The notes beneath the pieces are model-generated. The model was not told the origin of the DNA, did no database searches, and saw only the letters and a program-made list of their open reading frames with translations. DNA of 64,000 nucleotides. Source: Druceiella hillmani. Its lineage: Eukaryota > Arthropoda > Insecta > Lepidoptera > Hepialidae. Made by a program: the position numbers and the translations under genes. Below, piece by piece: positions 59,224 to 64,000 of the stretch (the stretch's first letter is position 1; every line of letters begins with the position of its first letter). The stretch is taken from the NCBI GenBank assembly GCA_039881145.1, contig JAYKKI010000003.1:7771501-7835500 (forward strand), read 5' to 3'.

Positions 59224-62200
59224 CCTTATATATTGTGTTCGTTATGATTACCGTTCATTCACTAAGAAGTAAAAATGTCTTAATTATCCGGAAAAGCAAA
59301 TATTTAATTACACCAGATATATTATTATAATTTTTTTATTAATTCATATTTATTAATTCTAAATTGAAATATTATAGGATTAGTTATTACAATTAAAAGC
59401 TGCAGTTAATATCATTTTAAATAGAATATTAATAATTATACATACAAATTTAAAAATACTTAAATCAGTCATTGCATATTATTCAATTAATGTTACTATC
59501 AAGAAATGAGATGGCGATATGACTTTTCAATATTTACTGTGGATGAACATGGCGGGTGATGTTAGTCGTCATAAGCTTTTGATGAATTTGAAGCTATCCC
59601 AGTCATACAATTAGAGATTTTACAATTTTTTTTCAACAAATTATCCCTTTCTGCTGATTGCTTTGCATTTTTTTGATAATAACTCGTGTTAAGTTTCAAA
59701 GGAATATTAAAACTGAAATAATAAATATATTTAAAAAATTACATCATCACACATTGTGATAATTAAATAGACTGAAGACTAGGCTTAATGTGTCGCATCT
59801 CGATGCTCGATTGAAATTAAAACTAATTTTAACTAAAAAAATATGATAAAACGTATCCTGTTTGAGCCTGTGGCTGAATGGATTTCAACTCTAAAAGTAA
59901 ATGAACAATGATGCATTGTGAATGCGTGAACTAAACTTAGGTAACGTCTTCGATTACCTTTTCATCACTTAAACGAACAAATAGAACTTTGTTTGACTCA
60001 TAAGTTGAATGAGAAATTTAAAAAAAATCACAGACAAATTGGAATTTTGGGAAAAACTCTGTCTTTGATTAGGTTTAAGCAAACGAAAAAAACTATCCGT
60101 TAGCAGTTTTAAATATTTATCCATGAATTAAATTAAAAATCATTTGATGTTACACCATTACAACTATAAAAATTTCAGATTTTAAACGGTATTCGTATTT
60201 TTTAAAATTTATCTAAAAAATGTAAGTAGCAAATCTCACTTTCGACAAAAAAAATTTAAAAAAATAGGTAACATATTTTACGCTCTACTGTTTTCATAAT
60301 TAGTTAAATTTATAATAGAACGTGTTTTTCTGTCTCATAATATCAGAACAATATTTTTTTGTACTAATTCTGCTTAATAAAAATTATCTTTTTAACTTTG
60401 GTAATTCTCACAAAAATTTTCTTCGATATTAATCATTTTTCGAAATTTTTATAGTTTTACAATTCATTAGTTTCAAAGATTTGATCCATTATATTTTATA
60501 ACTTTAATAAATTAGATTTATTCATTATGATAAACCATACTTTTTATTTGAATCTATAAATTAAGTTGTCACAAAAAGTCGACATTTTTTTTTATTTACG
60601 CCTAAAAGTTTTACAATCTTAAGCATTTAAAAAAATACCTTTTAAAGTCAGTTTTCACGAATAATTTTGAGATGTAGTATGTATTTCAAGATGTCAGAAA
60701 CATAAAAAGTAATTTAAAATCTAATTATCCTTCCCTTATTTTTCTTTTTAAACGGAAAATATTTCATTTAAAGAAAAAAAAATATTTGAAATTTCACACA
60801 ATTTTTGTTAAAAAAATTGTAACAAAAGATTATTAATATTTTCTTATTATTAATAGTCTTTTGTTTCAATTTCTGAGCTATTATTAATTTTTGTATTTCC
60901 CCAAATTCTAAATTGCTGAAATAATATTTGTTTGTTTTAAAAATAATTCTCAACCATACTACGTTATAATTTTTCAGTGGAAAGAATAAAAATACTTGAT
61001 GTATTATTCTTTCACACATCTATCATTTTTGTTTATAGAGTCATCCAAAAGCTCCATGAAATTCAAACTTTATAGTCTCTCAAATTTTGCCATCTTAGGC
61101 CCGATATCTTGTAAACCGACGCTGATAAAGATTGTATATTTATTGACTGTGTATTGATGGACCGCGATGCCGATTGCAAAATTTCTCTGAAGCCAAAATC
61201 CGTCCACAATCTGTCGACCTACTCATAGTTTCTGAGCATGTAGAGTCGCCATCAGTATTGGTCTAGTCAATACGCATTTAGTCAGCGATGGAAAATCACA
61301 AGTGTAATGAAATGGAGTCAGCATTGGCAAAATCCTATATTGCAGACTCGATAAATTTTATTTATTTACTCTTAAAACCAAATTTTACGGAACTTCCGTT
61401 TACAACCACCCAACTAGTAACTTTGGTGTATTACTCCATATTTATTTATGGTTCAACAAATCAAATCAATTGATTTACATGTTTTAAAATTGATATCTTA
61501 GAAACAACAAATAGAACGAAATATATTATATCAACACGTGAATATATTCATAAACAAATGCATATGCGTATATATATAAATGTAAATATAATGATTAAAA
61601 GAAGGAGATACGTAAGTTAAATTTAATCATTATGTTGCAGTGTTGTAATAAATATATTTTTCATTTATAATTATGTAATTTTTATCACTATACATTGCCC
61701 TCCGATGAAATAAAATGGAAAATCTGTTCTTAATACTGAATAATGCCAGTTACGACGTTGTTGTCGATTTGAAAAATTATTTATTCTAAGCCATTAATTG
61801 TCATAGCAAATTTATATTGCACATAACATGCTTTTACTACTGCCAACGATGTCGTCAACCTTTATAGAATATTTATATAATTTATTAAAAATTATTAAAT
61901 ATATAACGTCTTTAGAGGTCAATTAAATTGTTTCTTATGTAAGTATTATTAGAAAAGGCATATGGTACTATCGTTTGGCATGATATATCGACGGGTGCAA
62001 CATATATAGCTAGGTGTGGTAATCGTTCGCGGGTAGAATTTCATCGTTGCTTGGATTTTGCGGTAAGTTTATAACAATAATTCGCATTCGCACATAGCCA
62101 ATAGAATGGCAGAGTATTTTTTTTTGACTTATTACTAATCTTCCACTATAGCTGCTATCACTGTTTAAAGAAAAATAATCCAAAACACATTTTACACATT

Positions 62201-64000
62201 TTACAAAAAAATATTTTGAAAAATACTAGTTCCGAATAAGCATGGGTTGAAAGAAAATTGAAGTCTGCTTTGATGACTTAATTTTTTTTGTAGAACATTT
62301 ATTTTATTTAGAAGATTTGTTTATAAATTATATCAAAAATCAAATTACATCAAATACACATAAGCAAACTACAGCATATGTCCAAGTGAAGGAGCTGAAA
62401 ATAGATTATAAGTATTTCTGAAGAACATTCTCCTTGTATCGAAACCAGTGTACATACTAAATGTTTTAATAAATAAAACTAAAAAAAGAAAGCAGATAAA
62501 TGAAATAAATTTGGATGTCTCTTAAAAGAAAAAAAAAATTTATGATTCACCAAAAAATTGGTTTTCTATTCAGAAATATTTGGAAAAGCAATGAAGATTG
62601 CTACGGTATGCAATCCACATGTAAATGGAAATAAACTTATATTTTCGAATTCATCCAATACTTATTTGCTAAATAGTGACGCTGAAACTTCTTTGGCTAA
62701 AACTCTGACATATTTTCTAATTTTGCAAGGAATATATTCTATTGTAAGTATATCAGAAAAAGTTTCACAACATTCGCTGCAAATGTGCAACATGCAAGCA
62801 GAAATTTTGTTTCACCGAAAAGTTCGATACCCAAATAATTTCACAAAGTTCTAAGTGATCAAAGGAACATCCAAAAGCCTGGATAACATAATAGAGCAAA
62901 ATATTTATGTAGTATTAGAATTATATTAATTTAATTTTTACACAATGCCTCTACAATAAAACGTCATTTCATAAAACAAAATTTATTGACTTTATTTGAT
63001 GATTTGATCGTATACATACACAAACATATTCGTACGCCCATGTTTGCATAAAACAAATATATCACAAATTAATTTAGTACAGTTGGACTATGCCAGAACA
63101 ACTCAATTTTCAATAGACCGTAAAACCTAGGTATAGCAGCTGGTTATACTCGTTAATCTTTTTTGGGATGGGTAGAATCTTGAGTCAGCTTGTCACAGAG
63201 CGTAATTATACTCTTTTATATTTTGTAAGCTGCCTATACAATTTAGTCAACCTATCGCAATAAGAAAGTAACTTTGCTGCTTCCCGCTTGCTCCAAAAGT
63301 TAGAAGTCATCAAAACTAGGTCAAAACTTACCCGAACAAGTTGTAGACGTGTATTAAAAGTAAGGTCAGTTCGTAGTTCTTAAGGAGCGTACGGTTTCTT
63401 TTCTGAAGAAAAGTATCCTTCAAAACTATATCCTTACCCCACGAATTTTATGCTGTTCTATTGAGAACAACGACATTCAACAGTCCCCATAAGAAAAATA
63501 TCTGTACATGCATATGGATTATTTTTATTTCGTTATTATTCTACTTTAACTCAAGAAAGAAATCATATTAATTTCTAGTAGTCGAAAAATTTAAAAAAAT
63601 TATTTGGTACAAAAATGTCTATTAGAAAGGTTTTTTGTGTTTTCTTGGAAGATTGATATTTTAAGTCACTTAAAAAATCTGGGCTAAAAATCGTGTGGTT
63701 TCTTCTTGTTACTAAAAATTATATTTAATTTATTGAGTTACGAATGTCATATTAAATAATTACAGGAATAACATGCTCCAAACTAGAAGTAAAAATGGGC
63801 CTCACGTTAATTTTGATTAACAGCAAAGTCCATAAATTCAAAAGTAGAAGGTGTCACGTAAAATTTTAGTTCGTTTAAAATTATCACAAGGCAAAAGTAA
63901 TATAAGCATTGACACAATTTTTTTCGTTCAGTGGCTAAAACAGTATCGAAATGACTTATTCAAATCTTTTTGTTTAATTCATGACTTACATTATTTATTT
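59224..64000. other. gene-poor AT-rich stretch
   Basis: Unassigned frames at 60,768-61,019 (minus), 61,288-61,473 (plus) and 62,558-62,854 (plus, 98 codons from a TTG). None has a motif that I recognise. No large repeat was found by eye, although a GC-richer patch lies near 61,090-61,280. Confidence 0.45.

Overview
The window is very AT-rich DNA with many long (TA)n tracts. It has no bacterial-style operons and no convincing host protein-coding gene. Fossil and recent transposable elements of kinds typical of arthropods (Jockey and RTE non-LTR elements, mariner, hAT, a DDE/SWIM transposase, a Helitron-like terminus) point to an arthropod, probably an insect. The sequence does not let me name the species or order. 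Outside the large Jockey-like element almost every open frame is under about 105 codons, as expected for intergenic or large-intron DNA.

Layout. 1-3.6 kb is featureless apart from a doubtful tRNA-like box. 3.83-6.94 kb is one giant imperfect palindrome: two arms of about 1.5 kb around a loop of about 40 bases, with direct sub-repeats inside each arm. 8.67-9.27 kb (minus) is a broken YqaJ-type nuclease gene. 10.79-11.01 kb holds three perfect stem-loops in a row. 11.65-13.40 kb (plus) is a broken hAT-like transposase with a plausible intron. 19.1-20.65 kb (plus) is a broken DDE transposase with a SWIM-type tail. 24.5-25.25 kb (plus) is a dead mariner transposase. 28.47-30.09 kb (minus) carries pieces of two different non-LTR reverse transcriptases separated by a (TA)n tract, followed by an unexplained coding-like relic at 30.19-30.46 kb. 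33.62-34.51 kb is a degenerate satellite with a unit of about 120 bp. 43.39-43.55 kb and 51.18-51.53 kb are MITE-like inverted-repeat elements. 45.24-45.37 kb is a tRNA-derived SINE head or tRNA relic. 50.04-50.29 kb (minus) is a short hAT-like relic and 53.12-53.59 kb (plus) an RTE-like relic.

The largest element is a nearly complete Jockey-type retrotransposon at 54,344-59,097. It has a 5' UTR, ORF1 with three zinc knuckles, ORF2 with endonuclease and reverse transcriptase, a poly(A) tail and a perfect 8-bp target-site duplication. A few point lesions break it, including an extra C in a C5 run that splits ORF2. It appears to sit inside an older Helitron-like element whose 3' hairpin and CTAG end follow at 59,195-59,222.

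The features do not form a pathway. They are independent insertions of different ages. The most unusual structure is the 3.1-kb palindrome, which could be a Foldback/Galileo-like element or a source of long hairpin RNA.
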